Shown here in pieces: positions 6,253 to 14,256 of a DNA stretch of 16,542 nt. A program made the translations under genes and the position numbers. The notes beneath the pieces were generated by a model. It was not told where the DNA came from and did not search any database. It saw only the letters and a list, made by a program, of their open reading frames with translations. How positions within the stretch are numbered: position 1 is the stretch's first letter; each line of letters starts with the position of its first letter. The stretch is from positions 1-16,542 of the forward strand of contig CAMHGU010000019.1 in the NCBI GenBank assembly GCA_946184715.1, read 5' to 3'. This DNA comes from an uncultured bacterium (GTDB taxonomy: Bacteria > Bacteroidota > Bacteroidia > Bacteroidales > Muribaculaceae).

Positions 6253-6698
6253 AGATAGTAATCCAGCGAGTAAGCCAAGCCTCGGTAGCTGTCGATGGGC
6301 AGCTCATCGCCTCCATAGGCGCCGGAATGATGATTCTCGTGGGGGTTGCCGACGACGACACCCCCGCCGACGTGGCCTATTGCACCCGCAAAGCCGCAGC
6401 GCTGCGTATCTTCCCCGACGATGCCGGCGTGATGAACCGCCCCGTCACCGACTGCAGCGGCGAGGTGCTCGCCATCAGCCAATTCACGCTCTTAGCCTCT
6501 ACCCGCAAGGGCAACCGCCCCTCCTATATCCACGCCGCGCGCCCCGAGCTGGCCATTCCGCTCTACGACCTTTTCTGCCGTGAGCTCTCGGCCGCCATAG
6601 GCCGCGATGTAAAGAAAGGCATCTTCGGCGCTGATATGAAAGTGTCGCTCATCAACGATGGCCCCGTGACCATCATCATCGATTCTAAAGAACAATGA
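6249..6698 (+). CDS. dtd: D-aminoacyl-tRNA deacylase
   Basis: This enzyme hydrolyses D-amino acids (and glycine) from mischarged tRNA, a cytosolic proofreading step. At 149 residues it has the normal length. The N-terminus MKIVIQRVSQASV is typical. The two active-site motifs are present: SQFTLLA (77-83) and NDGPVT (136-141), the latter carrying the Gly-cisPro pair (138-139) that excludes L-aminoacyl substrates. KGNRPSY (87-93) is also conserved. The ATG at 6249 overlaps the permease stop (ATGA). A longer upstream reading in the same phase runs through permease coding sequence and is not a real extension. The gene overlaps rdgB by 4 bases, so both quality-control enzymes are made from one message. 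Confidence 0.96.
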   Translation: MKIVIQRVSQASVAVDGQLIASIGAGMMILVGVADDDTPADVAYCTRKAAALRIFPDDAGVMNRPVTDCSGEVLAISQFTLLASTRKGNRPSYIHAARPELAIPLYDLFCRELSAAIGRDVKKGIFGADMKVSLINDGPVTIIIDSKEQ

Positions 6699-7270
6699 CC
6701 CCTGATACATTAGTTTTCGCCTCGGCCAACCCCAACAAGCTCCGCGAGATGCGCGAAATCATAGGCGACCGCTACCGCATCCTCGGCTTGGCCGACATAG
6801 GTTGCCACATCGACATACCCGAGACGGGCGCCACCTGCCGCGAGAATGCGCTCATCAAGGCGCGCTTCGTCAAGGAGCACTACGGCCTCGACTGCTTTGC
6901 CGACGATAGCGGCCTCGAAATCGCGGCCCTCGGCGGGCAGCCGGGGGTGCGCACGGCCCGCTTTGCCGGCCCCGAGTGTTCCGACGACGACAATATGGCG
7001 CTCACGTTGCGCCTGATGAAGGATGTGACCGACCGCTCCGCGCGCTTCATCACCGTCATCGCCCTTATCCGCGGCGAGGAGGAGATGACCTTCGAGGGCG
7101 AGATGCGCGGCACCATCGCCACCGAGCGGCGTGGCACCGGCGGCTTCGGCTACGACCAGATATTCCTTCCCGAAGGCTACGACCTCACCTACGCGCAGAT
7201 AAGCGAGGAGGAGAAGAATGCCATCTCCCATCGCCATCGCGCTGTAGCTCAGCTGCTTGCCTACCTGTAA
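6695..7270 (+). CDS. rdgB: XTP/dITP diphosphatase (non-canonical purine NTP pyrophosphatase)
   Basis: This enzyme converts dITP, ITP and XTP to the monophosphates plus pyrophosphate, keeping deaminated purines out of DNA and RNA. It is a 191-residue cytosolic protein of the HAM1/RdgB family at normal length. Motifs are FASANPNKLREM (8-19), the metal/catalytic segment ADDSGLEI (69-76), GGFGYDQIF (149-157) and SHRHRA (178-183). It starts inside the ATGA overlap with dtd and is the last gene of the operon. Its stop is 11 bases from the stop of the convergent helicase gene, so the two transcripts must overlap or end in a very small space. I see no clear terminator there. Confidence 0.96.
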   Translation: MTPDTLVFASANPNKLREMREIIGDRYRILGLADIGCHIDIPETGATCRENALIKARFVKEHYGLDCFADDSGLEIAALGGQPGVRTARFAGPECSDDDNMALTLRLMKDVTDRSARFITVIALIRGEEEMTFEGEMRGTIATERRGTGGFGYDQIFLPEGYDLTYAQISEEEKNAISHRHRAVAQLLAYL

Positions 7271-7281
7271 CGGCCTACGGC

Positions 7282-10200
7282 CTATCGGCGCACCACACGG
7301 TCGCCCTCCACGGCCACCTTGCCTTGCTTGGCGAGGAGGTCGATAGCTCGGGCTATGGCCTCATCGGTGTTGGGCGTGCGGCGCGCGAAGCCTAATTCTA
7401 CGGCAGCCAGGCGCTGCATATCATCGCGTGTGAGCGACACTTGCTCGCCCACGATGTAGTCCACCACGTTCATCACCTCCATAACGGGGATATCGACCAC
7501 GCTGCGGCCGGCGGCTTCGCGGTAGGTGTTGTATCCCTCGGCGGCGGCCTTCGATTCCCAGTATACTAAGGTGGTGCCATCCGATAACGGATCCACGTAG
7601 TAGCTCATCAGGTGCTGGTCGATGAGCATCTGCACCTTAGGGGTCATACGCGCCAAGCCCCACAGCTCGGCTATGCGCTTATAGAGCAGCGTGTTGGTGA
7701 TGGGCTGCTCGGCGTGAATGAGCGACTTGAGCTGGTCGCGCACTCGAGCCGACGAGTTGAGCACCACATCTTGTGTGTTCTTGAAGCTCGACGCCTGGAG
7801 CCGCGACAAGGTGTAAGGCTTGCGGCGGGCATTGGTAATCTCCACAGTGGCCTCCTCGGCTGGGTTGAACTTCTTCACCTCCACGGGGCGCTCGGCGGGC
7901 GTGGGGGTATCGGTGCCGGCGAGGATAGCGGCAATACGGTCGGTGATGCGCTTCACCACCGCCTCGCTATTGTCGAACCAATCAATCGACCACACACGCA
8001 TCACGTTCCAGTTGAGCATATGGAGCACATTGGGCTGCACTATCTCGCGGTCGCGCGTGGTCTTGGTGTCGTAGTAGTTGTGGCCGTCGCATAGAATGCC
8101 GAGCATATACTCGTTCTCCTTGGAGGGGTGAAGCACGGCGAGGTCAACCTTAAACTTGGAGCGCCCCACGAGCGTATCCACCTGGTAGCCTTTGGCGCGG
8201 AGCGCTTCGGCCACGAGGGTTACAAACTCCGAGTGCTGCTCATTGGCGGCCATCACGGCCGACGATGTGGCCAGGCGACCGCTGCGGGCAAACTCGAGGA
8301 AGCGCTTCAGCCCTTCCACGCCTTTGGCCTTGGAGCGGTTGAGGTCGATCTGCTCGGGCATCAGCGTGGAGTAGATTACCATCTCATAGCGGGCACGCGA
8401 CACCGCCACGTTGAGCCGTCGCTCTCCGCCCTGATTATTGAGCGGCCCGAAGTTCATCGAAACGTTGCCGTCCTTATCGGGCCCGTAGCCCACCGAGAAG
8501 AGAATCACATCGCGCTCGTCGCCCTGCACATTCTCAAGGTTCTTGATGAATATCGGCTCCTCGCCACCGTAGGCGGCCTCTTCCAGCTCGGCCTTTCCGG
8601 CGAGGGTCTCGGTGAGGATATCCTCGATAAGGTTCTGCTGCACTTGCGAGAACGACACCACGCCGATGCTGCGCTTGCGCAGCTCGGGGTCGCTGAGGCG
8701 TCGCACCACCTCGTCCACTATGGCCTGGGCCTCGGCGCGGTTGCTGCGCGAGCGGCCCTTGTCGTAGGTGCCGGTGACGGGCACAAGCGTCACCTTCGAC
8801 ACGCGGTCATCAACCGACGGGAAGGTGTAGAGACGGCTCTCGTAGTAGTTCTCGTTGCTGAACGCTATCAGGCTCTCGTGCTTGCTGCGGTAGTGCCACG
8901 AGAGGTAGTAGGAGGGCATCGAGAGTGAGATGCAGTCGTCGAGAATGCTTTCCATATCGTCGATGTCGGCCTCGTCATCGTTGGTCGATGTGGTGGTAAA
9001 GAAGCTCGTGGGCGGCATCTGGCGCGGGTCGCCCACCACCACAAGGTTCTTGCCGCGCGCTATGGCGCCCACGGCTTCGCTGGTGGGCATCTGCGAGGCT
9101 TCATCGAAGATTACGATGTCGAATTTCTCGGCATTGAGGTCGATATATTGCGCCACGGAGATGGGGCTCATCAGCATGCAGGGGCATAGCTTGGGCAGCA
9201 GCGTCGGGATCTGGTCGATGATGCGGCGTATGGAGGTGCCGCGACCGTGATTGGCGATGTTGCGCTTCACGATACCCACCTCGGAGCTGGCGCTGGCCTC
9301 CATCGTAAGCGAGGGTATGCGCGCCGCAAGGCGGCAGTAAAGCTCTTTCTTGGTAAGCTCCTGGAATTGCGAGGTGAGCTGCCGATACTTGGCTATCTGC
9401 TGCTCGAAAATCAGACCGTTGAAGAGCTGCAGGCGCGGGTCGGCGGCCACAATAGCGAGGGCCTTGCTGTGGCTTACGCTCTTGACGAAGAGCGAGGCGG
9501 CCTCGGCGCCGGTGTGGCCGGCCTCTTCGATGGCTCGCACCACGGGGCGCAGGCCGCGCTCTATGAGTGCCTTGCGACGGTAGGCCCATTGATACCAGTC
9601 CTTAGCCGACTGCCCGAGGGCGTCGCTCCAGCCGGCGGCGAGCGCGGCGCCGAAGCCGGTCAGGCCCACATCAGGCAGGTCAACCTCGGCATGCGCCTTG
9701 AGGTCGGCAAGGGCTTTATTGTAGTCGTCAATCCACTCCACGATTTGACTCAAATGGGGCGTATAGAGCGTGCGGAACTGCTCGAAGTTGGTGCCCACCT
9801 TATTCATAAAGGCGCTAAGGGCTTCGGCAGGCTGCCTATCAGCGGCCCTTGCGGCTGCCACTACGGCATTGTAAAGCAGCAATCCATTGGCCACGGTGGA
9901 AGCAATCTTATCCCATTGCGGCACGCCATCGGAGCTGAGGCGGGCAATGAGCTGGGCCGAGGCGGCCACCACGGCGTCGTCGCGCTTGTGGGCTTGCAGC
10001 TTCTCTATGAGCGCGGGTATCTGCGCCTTGCTCACCTTGCCGTAGCGGCCGAGCTGCTTCTTCACGGCGTTGGTGGCGAAGTAGCGGGGGATAAACCACT
10101 TGGCGGTGGCTTGCTGCCACTGCGAGGCGAGGGCGTCGGGGTTCTCGGCGAAGATGCCGTCGGCCAGGGCGAGGGTGCCGGTCACTTCGGCATAGATGGC

Positions 10201-13044
10201 GTCGCGGTTGCGGCCGGCCTCTACGGCTTGCCCCACGGCGGTGCGCTGCTCGCTCGACGCTATGGCTATCACATCGGCATTGAGTGAGGGTATCTCACGG
10301 AGGGCATCGACAATCTGCTTCATAAGGCCAAGGCCTTGCTCGGTGTCGGGTGTCTCCACCTCCATCACGTCGGCAAGGAGCTGTCGCGCCTCCTTCAGAT
10401 GCGCCAGTGCCTCGGCAAGGGGACGTGGGTTGATGGCGGCTATCGTGGCCGGGTCGAACCCTTCGGGGTATAAGCCGCGCAGCGGATGCGTGCACGGCTG
10501 CCCCGACACTTGGAACACCGTGTCGAGCTGCCGCAGCTGCTCGGCCAGGGCTGTGATGTCGGCGCCCGTGAGCGCGGCCACCACCTCTTCGTCGAGTTTC
10601 ACCTCCCCTACATTCTCGGTGAGGTAGTTGGTGATGCATTCGTAGAGCGACAGCCCCGACTCGCGCTTGCGATGCAGAGCGTCGATATATTGTATCAGCT
10701 CCTGCCGCTGCTCGTACAGCTCCTGCGATAGCTGCTCAAACTCTGCCGGCTCCTTGATGCGGGCCACGTCGATGGCTTGCGAGAGCTGGTCGAGGAAGTG
10801 CGACTTGGTGGCCTTATTGGAGTGTATCTCAAGGCAGAACGGGTCGAGCCCCAACTTCTTCAGTCGCTTCTGCACCACCTCGAGGGCGGCCATCTTCTCG
10901 GCCACGAAGAGCACTCGCTTGCCGTGGTAGAGGGCATTGGCTATCATATTGCTGATAGTCTGCGACTTGCCGGTACCCGGAGGGCCGTAGAGGATAAAGC
11001 TCTTGCCCTGGCCGGAGTCGATTACGGCTTCGAGCTGCGAGCTGTCCACGTCGAGGGGCGTGGCATAGTCGGCGGGCTTGGCTTGGGTGTCGAGCTGGCG
11101 GGCGTCGGTGGGCGCGGAGGTGTCGGTCCACTTCACGCGGCCGTCCATCAGGCTGCTCACCACCGGGTTTTGGTGTATCAGTGCCGCGTTGGTGTGGATA
11201 TCGTTCCACATCACGAACTTATTGAACGAGAACAGCCCTATCATCGCTTCCTCAATCACATCCCATCGGCTCATATGGCGAATACACTGGCGCACGGCGG
11301 TGAAGATGCGGCGCACGTCGACGCCGTGGTCGTCGGTGGGCAGCGGGTTAAGCCCGTCGAGCGACAGGTCAAACTGCTGCTTGAGCAGCTCGCAGAGCGT
11401 GATGTTGAGCGTTATCTCTTCGTCGCGGGAGCGCACGGCATATCCACGGTTGCCGCCATGGCGCACTATGTCGATGGGCATCAGCAGGATAGGGGCGTAG
11501 CGCGGCCGCTGCGACTTGTCGGTCTCGTACCATTTGAGCATACCGAGCGAGAGGAATAGCGAGTTGGCGCCATTCTCCTCCTGCAGGGTGCGCGAGGTGC
11601 GATACACGTATTTCAACGCCTGCTGCAGCTCGCTATCGGAGAGGTAGGAGCACAGGCGGTTATTGTCCATTTCGGCTACCACGAGCTGCGACAGTTGGGG
11701 CGCCGAGGCCGAGTTGTAGATGCCCCACTCGTCGGGCTTAAGTCCTTCGGTCGGTGCGGGCATCACCTGAAACGACGCGCCGTCGTAGATGCGGTCCTCG
11801 AGGGTGTCGAGGTTGAACGACACGAGGGGTATCACCCTGCGCCCTATCCGCATATTGATAAGGTTGTTGCGCAGCGAGATGTCGAGCAGCTTGCGCTCCC
11901 AGAGCTGCTGCTTGGTGAGGGTGGTGGTGCCTTGCGGCAGCAGGTCGCCATAGCGGTGCTGCTCAGCCACGCCGGTGGTGGCGTTGCTGTGGTCTATGCC
12001 CTCCACCACGGCCAGCGAGCCGTCGGCGTTGCGCTGCGGCAAGGGGCGCACGCCCTCGAGCCGGCATCGCTGCACATCAATAGCCGCCACGAAGCTCTCG
12101 GCTTCGCCTAAGGTGGCCATAGCCTTCTCCACGGCACGCTCGAAGGTCACATCGCCATCGCTGGTGAGCATCGTGCTCTCCACCACCACCATATCGCTGA
12201 TGCCATCGGCACAACTCTTGAGCACAAACGAGGCGTCGTCGATTACCATGCGCGGAGCGGTCATCGGCGTGAGCCACGCGCCCACGAAGGCGTGCCCCTT
12301 GCTGAGTATTATCATAGGGTAAAGCCCGGCGGCCTCAAGGCAGGAGGCGTAGAGCAGCGACAGGTCGAGGCAGGTGCCGAGCTTCTCGCTGAGCACACGG
12401 TCGGCAAGGCGCACCCGCTGCCCGCTCTTCTCGAATCCGGCCGGCGGCGTGGCATAGACCAGCGAGCGGCTGCGCAGCGCCTCATAGATGGCGGCCACCT
12501 GCTGCCGCGCGCGATTGTGGTCCTGCGACTGGTATTCGTCCATCGCCGACGCGCCGGTCCACTCCTTCATAAAGCGGGCGGCATCGGCAAGGATGGCGGG
12601 CACGGCCGGACTGTTGGGCGTGACAAAGGCGGCCAGCATCTGCGGCATTATCGCCGAGCCGAGCCAGTGTTCGTAGGCCATTATGTTGATCTCATAGTCG
12701 TGCTCGAAGAGGGTGTCGCCGCCGCAGGTGAGGGTCACGCGGAAGGTGGTAAGCACACTCTCGGTGAGCTTCAGCAGCTGCTCCGCGTCGGGGCGTATCT
12801 CAAAGTCGTCAACTCTGACGGTGGCGCCCGGCTCCACCAGCGCGATTCCCGCGCGGCAGGGGGCGAACATAGCTCCGGTGAGCGACAGCTCCAGCTCGCG
12901 CAGCGGCGCCGCCGTGTCGTTGGTCACTTCGCAACGGTTGCAGGCCTTGACGCCGTTATATACCAGCGCATAGTTGAGGCAGGGCATATAGTCAAGCTCT
13001 ATCTTGCCCTGATACGGGGCGGCAAACGGTAACTGAACAGACAT
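7282..13044 (-). CDS. Giant SF1 helicase with transglutaminase-like N-terminus and Vsr-like nuclease (DUF4011/DUF3320)
   Basis: This is a 1920-residue protein. Domains in order: a beta-rich N-terminus (about 15-125); a transglutaminase-like domain with Cys225 (GTCLDLS), His251 (KGHAFVGAW) and Asp269/270; DUF4011 from about 376 (QQLWERKLLDISLRNNLIN); and SF1 helicase motif I GPPGTGKS (687-694), II DEAS (1314-1317), III GDPRQMPP (1338-1345), IV WHYRS (1383-1387), V VQGDERD (1506-1512) and VI RRLNVAVSRAR (1542-1552). About 600 mostly helical residues lie between motifs I and II. A restriction-endonuclease-like domain follows (about 1600-1690: KVDLAV, CDG, RVWSIDWF), then DUF3320 (about 1744-1812) and a winged-helix-like tail. 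The known family suggests ATP-driven nucleic-acid translocation and cutting. It is third in a minus-strand operon, 9 bases after the Lnb-like gene. Relatives occur near defence genes; that role here is inference. Confidence 0.9.
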   Translation of the reverse strand: MSVQLPFAAPYQGKIELDYMPCLNYALVYNGVKACNRCEVTNDTAAPLRELELSLTGAMFAPCRAGIALVEPGATVRVDDFEIRPDAEQLLKLTESVLTTFRVTLTCGGDTLFEHDYEINIMAYEHWLGSAIMPQMLAAFVTPNSPAVPAILADAARFMKEWTGASAMDEYQSQDHNRARQQVAAIYEALRSRSLVYATPPAGFEKSGQRVRLADRVLSEKLGTCLDLSLLYASCLEAAGLYPMIILSKGHAFVGAWLTPMTAPRMVIDDASFVLKSCADGISDMVVVESTMLTSDGDVTFERAVEKAMATLGEAESFVAAIDVQRCRLEGVRPLPQRNADGSLAVVEGIDHSNATTGVAEQHRYGDLLPQGTTTLTKQQLWERKLLDISLRNNLINMRIGRRVIPLVSFNLDTLEDRIYDGASFQVMPAPTEGLKPDEWGIYNSASAPQLSQLVVAEMDNNRLCSYLSDSELQQALKYVYRTSRTLQEENGANSLFLSLGMLKWYETDKSQRPRYAPILLMPIDIVRHGGNRGYAVRSRDEEITLNITLCELLKQQFDLSLDGLNPLPTDDHGVDVRRIFTAVRQCIRHMSRWDVIEEAMIGLFSFNKFVMWNDIHTNAALIHQNPVVSSLMDGRVKWTDTSAPTDARQLDTQAKPADYATPLDVDSSQLEAVIDSGQGKSFILYGPPGTGKSQTISNMIANALYHGKRVLFVAEKMAALEVVQKRLKKLGLDPFCLEIHSNKATKSHFLDQLSQAIDVARIKEPAEFEQLSQELYEQRQELIQYIDALHRKRESGLSLYECITNYLTENVGEVKLDEEVVAALTGADITALAEQLRQLDTVFQVSGQPCTHPLRGLYPEGFDPATIAAINPRPLAEALAHLKEARQLLADVMEVETPDTEQGLGLMKQIVDALREIPSLNADVIAIASSEQRTAVGQAVEAGRNRDAIYAEVTGTLALADGIFAENPDALASQWQQATAKWFIPRYFATNAVKKQLGRYGKVSKAQIPALIEKLQAHKRDDAVVAASAQLIARLSSDGVPQWDKIASTVANGLLLYNAVVAAARAADRQPAEALSAFMNKVGTNFEQFRTLYTPHLSQIVEWIDDYNKALADLKAHAEVDLPDVGLTGFGAALAAGWSDALGQSAKDWYQWAYRRKALIERGLRPVVRAIEEAGHTGAEAASLFVKSVSHSKALAIVAADPRLQLFNGLIFEQQIAKYRQLTSQFQELTKKELYCRLAARIPSLTMEASASSEVGIVKRNIANHGRGTSIRRIIDQIPTLLPKLCPCMLMSPISVAQYIDLNAEKFDIVIFDEASQMPTSEAVGAIARGKNLVVVGDPRQMPPTSFFTTTSTNDDEADIDDMESILDDCISLSMPSYYLSWHYRSKHESLIAFSNENYYESRLYTFPSVDDRVSKVTLVPVTGTYDKGRSRSNRAEAQAIVDEVVRRLSDPELRKRSIGVVSFSQVQQNLIEDILTETLAGKAELEEAAYGGEEPIFIKNLENVQGDERDVILFSVGYGPDKDGNVSMNFGPLNNQGGERRLNVAVSRARYEMVIYSTLMPEQIDLNRSKAKGVEGLKRFLEFARSGRLATSSAVMAANEQHSEFVTLVAEALRAKGYQVDTLVGRSKFKVDLAVLHPSKENEYMLGILCDGHNYYDTKTTRDREIVQPNVLHMLNWNVMRVWSIDWFDNSEAVVKRITDRIAAILAGTDTPTPAERPVEVKKFNPAEEATVEITNARRKPYTLSRLQASSFKNTQDVVLNSSARVRDQLKSLIHAEQPITNTLLYKRIAELWGLARMTPKVQMLIDQHLMSYYVDPLSDGTTLVYWESKAAAEGYNTYREAAGRSVVDIPVMEVMNVVDYIVGEQVSLTRDDMQRLAAVELGFARRTPNTDEAIARAIDLLAKQGKVAVEGDRVVRR

Positions 13045-13053
13045 AACGGGTGG

Positions 13054-14256
13054 TTATTTATAGTGGTTATAGATTATATAATATCGTAGAATGGGGATAA
13101 GCATCAGCGGCACGAACGCCGGATTGACATATTGCGGCAGCAGGGGCGACAATACGAGCAGCAGGGCGATGGCAATGCCGTGGCACGCGGCCCAGAGGCG
13201 CAGCCCGCGCTTCCCGCGCTTGAACCAGAGGGCTACCAGAGGATAGAGATAGAGGGGCGTGAGCCACACGGCTACCAGATTGCGGGTGGTGGCCGGATGG
13301 CTCGACACCACCACGAGGAAGGCGATGATGCAGCCGCCCAGGGCATAGAGAACGAACAGCACGGTGTCGAGCCAGCGCGAGAGGCGATGCCGGCGCAGGT
13401 CGCGGTAGCTGACGGCCGCCACTATCAGCAGCAGCGCGATAGCGACGGTGAGCGGGTGGGCGTACCACGGCGTCGGCGCCTCTACCACGCCATCGGTAGT
13501 GCCCACATTGACCACCACCTCGGGCGGCGCGGCCACCAGCGGCACTTCGCGGCCGAGGCTGTCGGTGTAGTGGGCCGCCTGGGTGTAGCGTTTCAGGTAA
13601 AGGGGCGCAAACATCTGCTGGCGGGCGTCGATAGGCTTATCCACGTCCCAGCCGAGCGCCAAGTCGATGCCGAAGAGCGACCACGCGTAGTGGGCAGCAT
13701 AGTGGTGGATTATCTCGCGGAAGGTGGGCGCCGTAGCGGCGGTGTCGCTACCCCACGTGAGCGACGGCACGGCGGCTTCGAGGAGGTCGCGCGGCCGAGT
13801 GGCGCAGTTGTCGAGAATGAAGCTGTAGTGGTAATGGACATTCTCGGGCCGCAGGTTGTGCCTTACGAGGCGCAGCAGCTCGTCCTTCTGCTGCGGCGTG
13901 AGGTTGAGCCGCTGCTCCCACACCATCGAGCCGCGCGCCTTATAATAAGGTAGGAAATAATCGGTGGGGCACGCCTCGAGCATATAGTCGGCATCGCCGG
14001 CTATGAAGCGGTAGAGGAAATTGGGCTCGTTGAAGTCGAAGGTGCCGTAGTTGAGAATGGCGTCGTAGTCGGGGGTGACCACGCGCAGGGCCGTGTGGCC
14101 GTACACCTCATATACCTCCGGGCCGGGGGCGCAGGTGATCAGCCCTATTGTCACCTCGTCGGAGTCATACTCGCGCTGCTCGCGGCTCTGCGCTCCGGCG
14201 ATGCCTACTGTCATCAACAGAGTCAGCATCAGCGATATGTAGCGAGCCGGTATCAT
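13054..14256 (-). CDS. lnb: Lnb-like lipoprotein N-acyltransferase (DUF4105 family)
   Basis: This 400-residue envelope protein has an N-terminal signal sequence (about 1-22), a periplasmic domain (about 30-260) and five likely membrane segments (about 268-284, 297-318, 326-345, 353-373, 379-396). The periplasmic part is of the DUF4105/Lnb_N type: VYGHTALRV (51-59) with His54, and LDNCATRPRDLL (148-159) with Cys151, the likely catalytic pair. From memory, Bacteroides proteins of this type have been identified as the missing lipoprotein N-acyltransferase (Lnb), which adds the third acyl chain. I give the symbol on that basis, with moderate certainty, since paralogues may act on other substrates. 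Its ATG overlaps the stop of the lipoprotein gene by 4 bases, and the helicase follows after 9 bases. Confidence 0.75.
   Translation of the reverse strand: MIPARYISLMLTLLMTVGIAGAQSREQREYDSDEVTIGLITCAPGPEVYEVYGHTALRVVTPDYDAILNYGTFDFNEPNFLYRFIAGDADYMLEACPTDYFLPYYKARGSMVWEQRLNLTPQQKDELLRLVRHNLRPENVHYHYSFILDNCATRPRDLLEAAVPSLTWGSDTAATAPTFREIIHHYAAHYAWSLFGIDLALGWDVDKPIDARQQMFAPLYLKRYTQAAHYTDSLGREVPLVAAPPEVVVNVGTTDGVVEAPTPWYAHPLTVAIALLLIVAAVSYRDLRRHRLSRWLDTVLFVLYALGGCIIAFLVVVSSHPATTRNLVAVWLTPLYLYPLVALWFKRGKRGLRLWAACHGIAIALLLVLSPLLPQYVNPAFVPLMLIPILRYYIIYNHYK

Noticed and set aside
7262..7285. Bidirectional terminator between rdgB and the helicase
   Set aside because: Only short GGCC self-complementarity is seen, with no stable stem or T-runs in the 11-base gap.
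9247..10287. Long plus-strand open frame inside the helicase gene, and similar ones at 8128-8928, 10777-11559, 12292-13032 and 13132-13953
   Set aside because: All lie antisense to well-supported genes, are rich in His/Gly/Val/Arg as expected from reverse-complement frames in GC-rich DNA, and lack promoters or family motifs.
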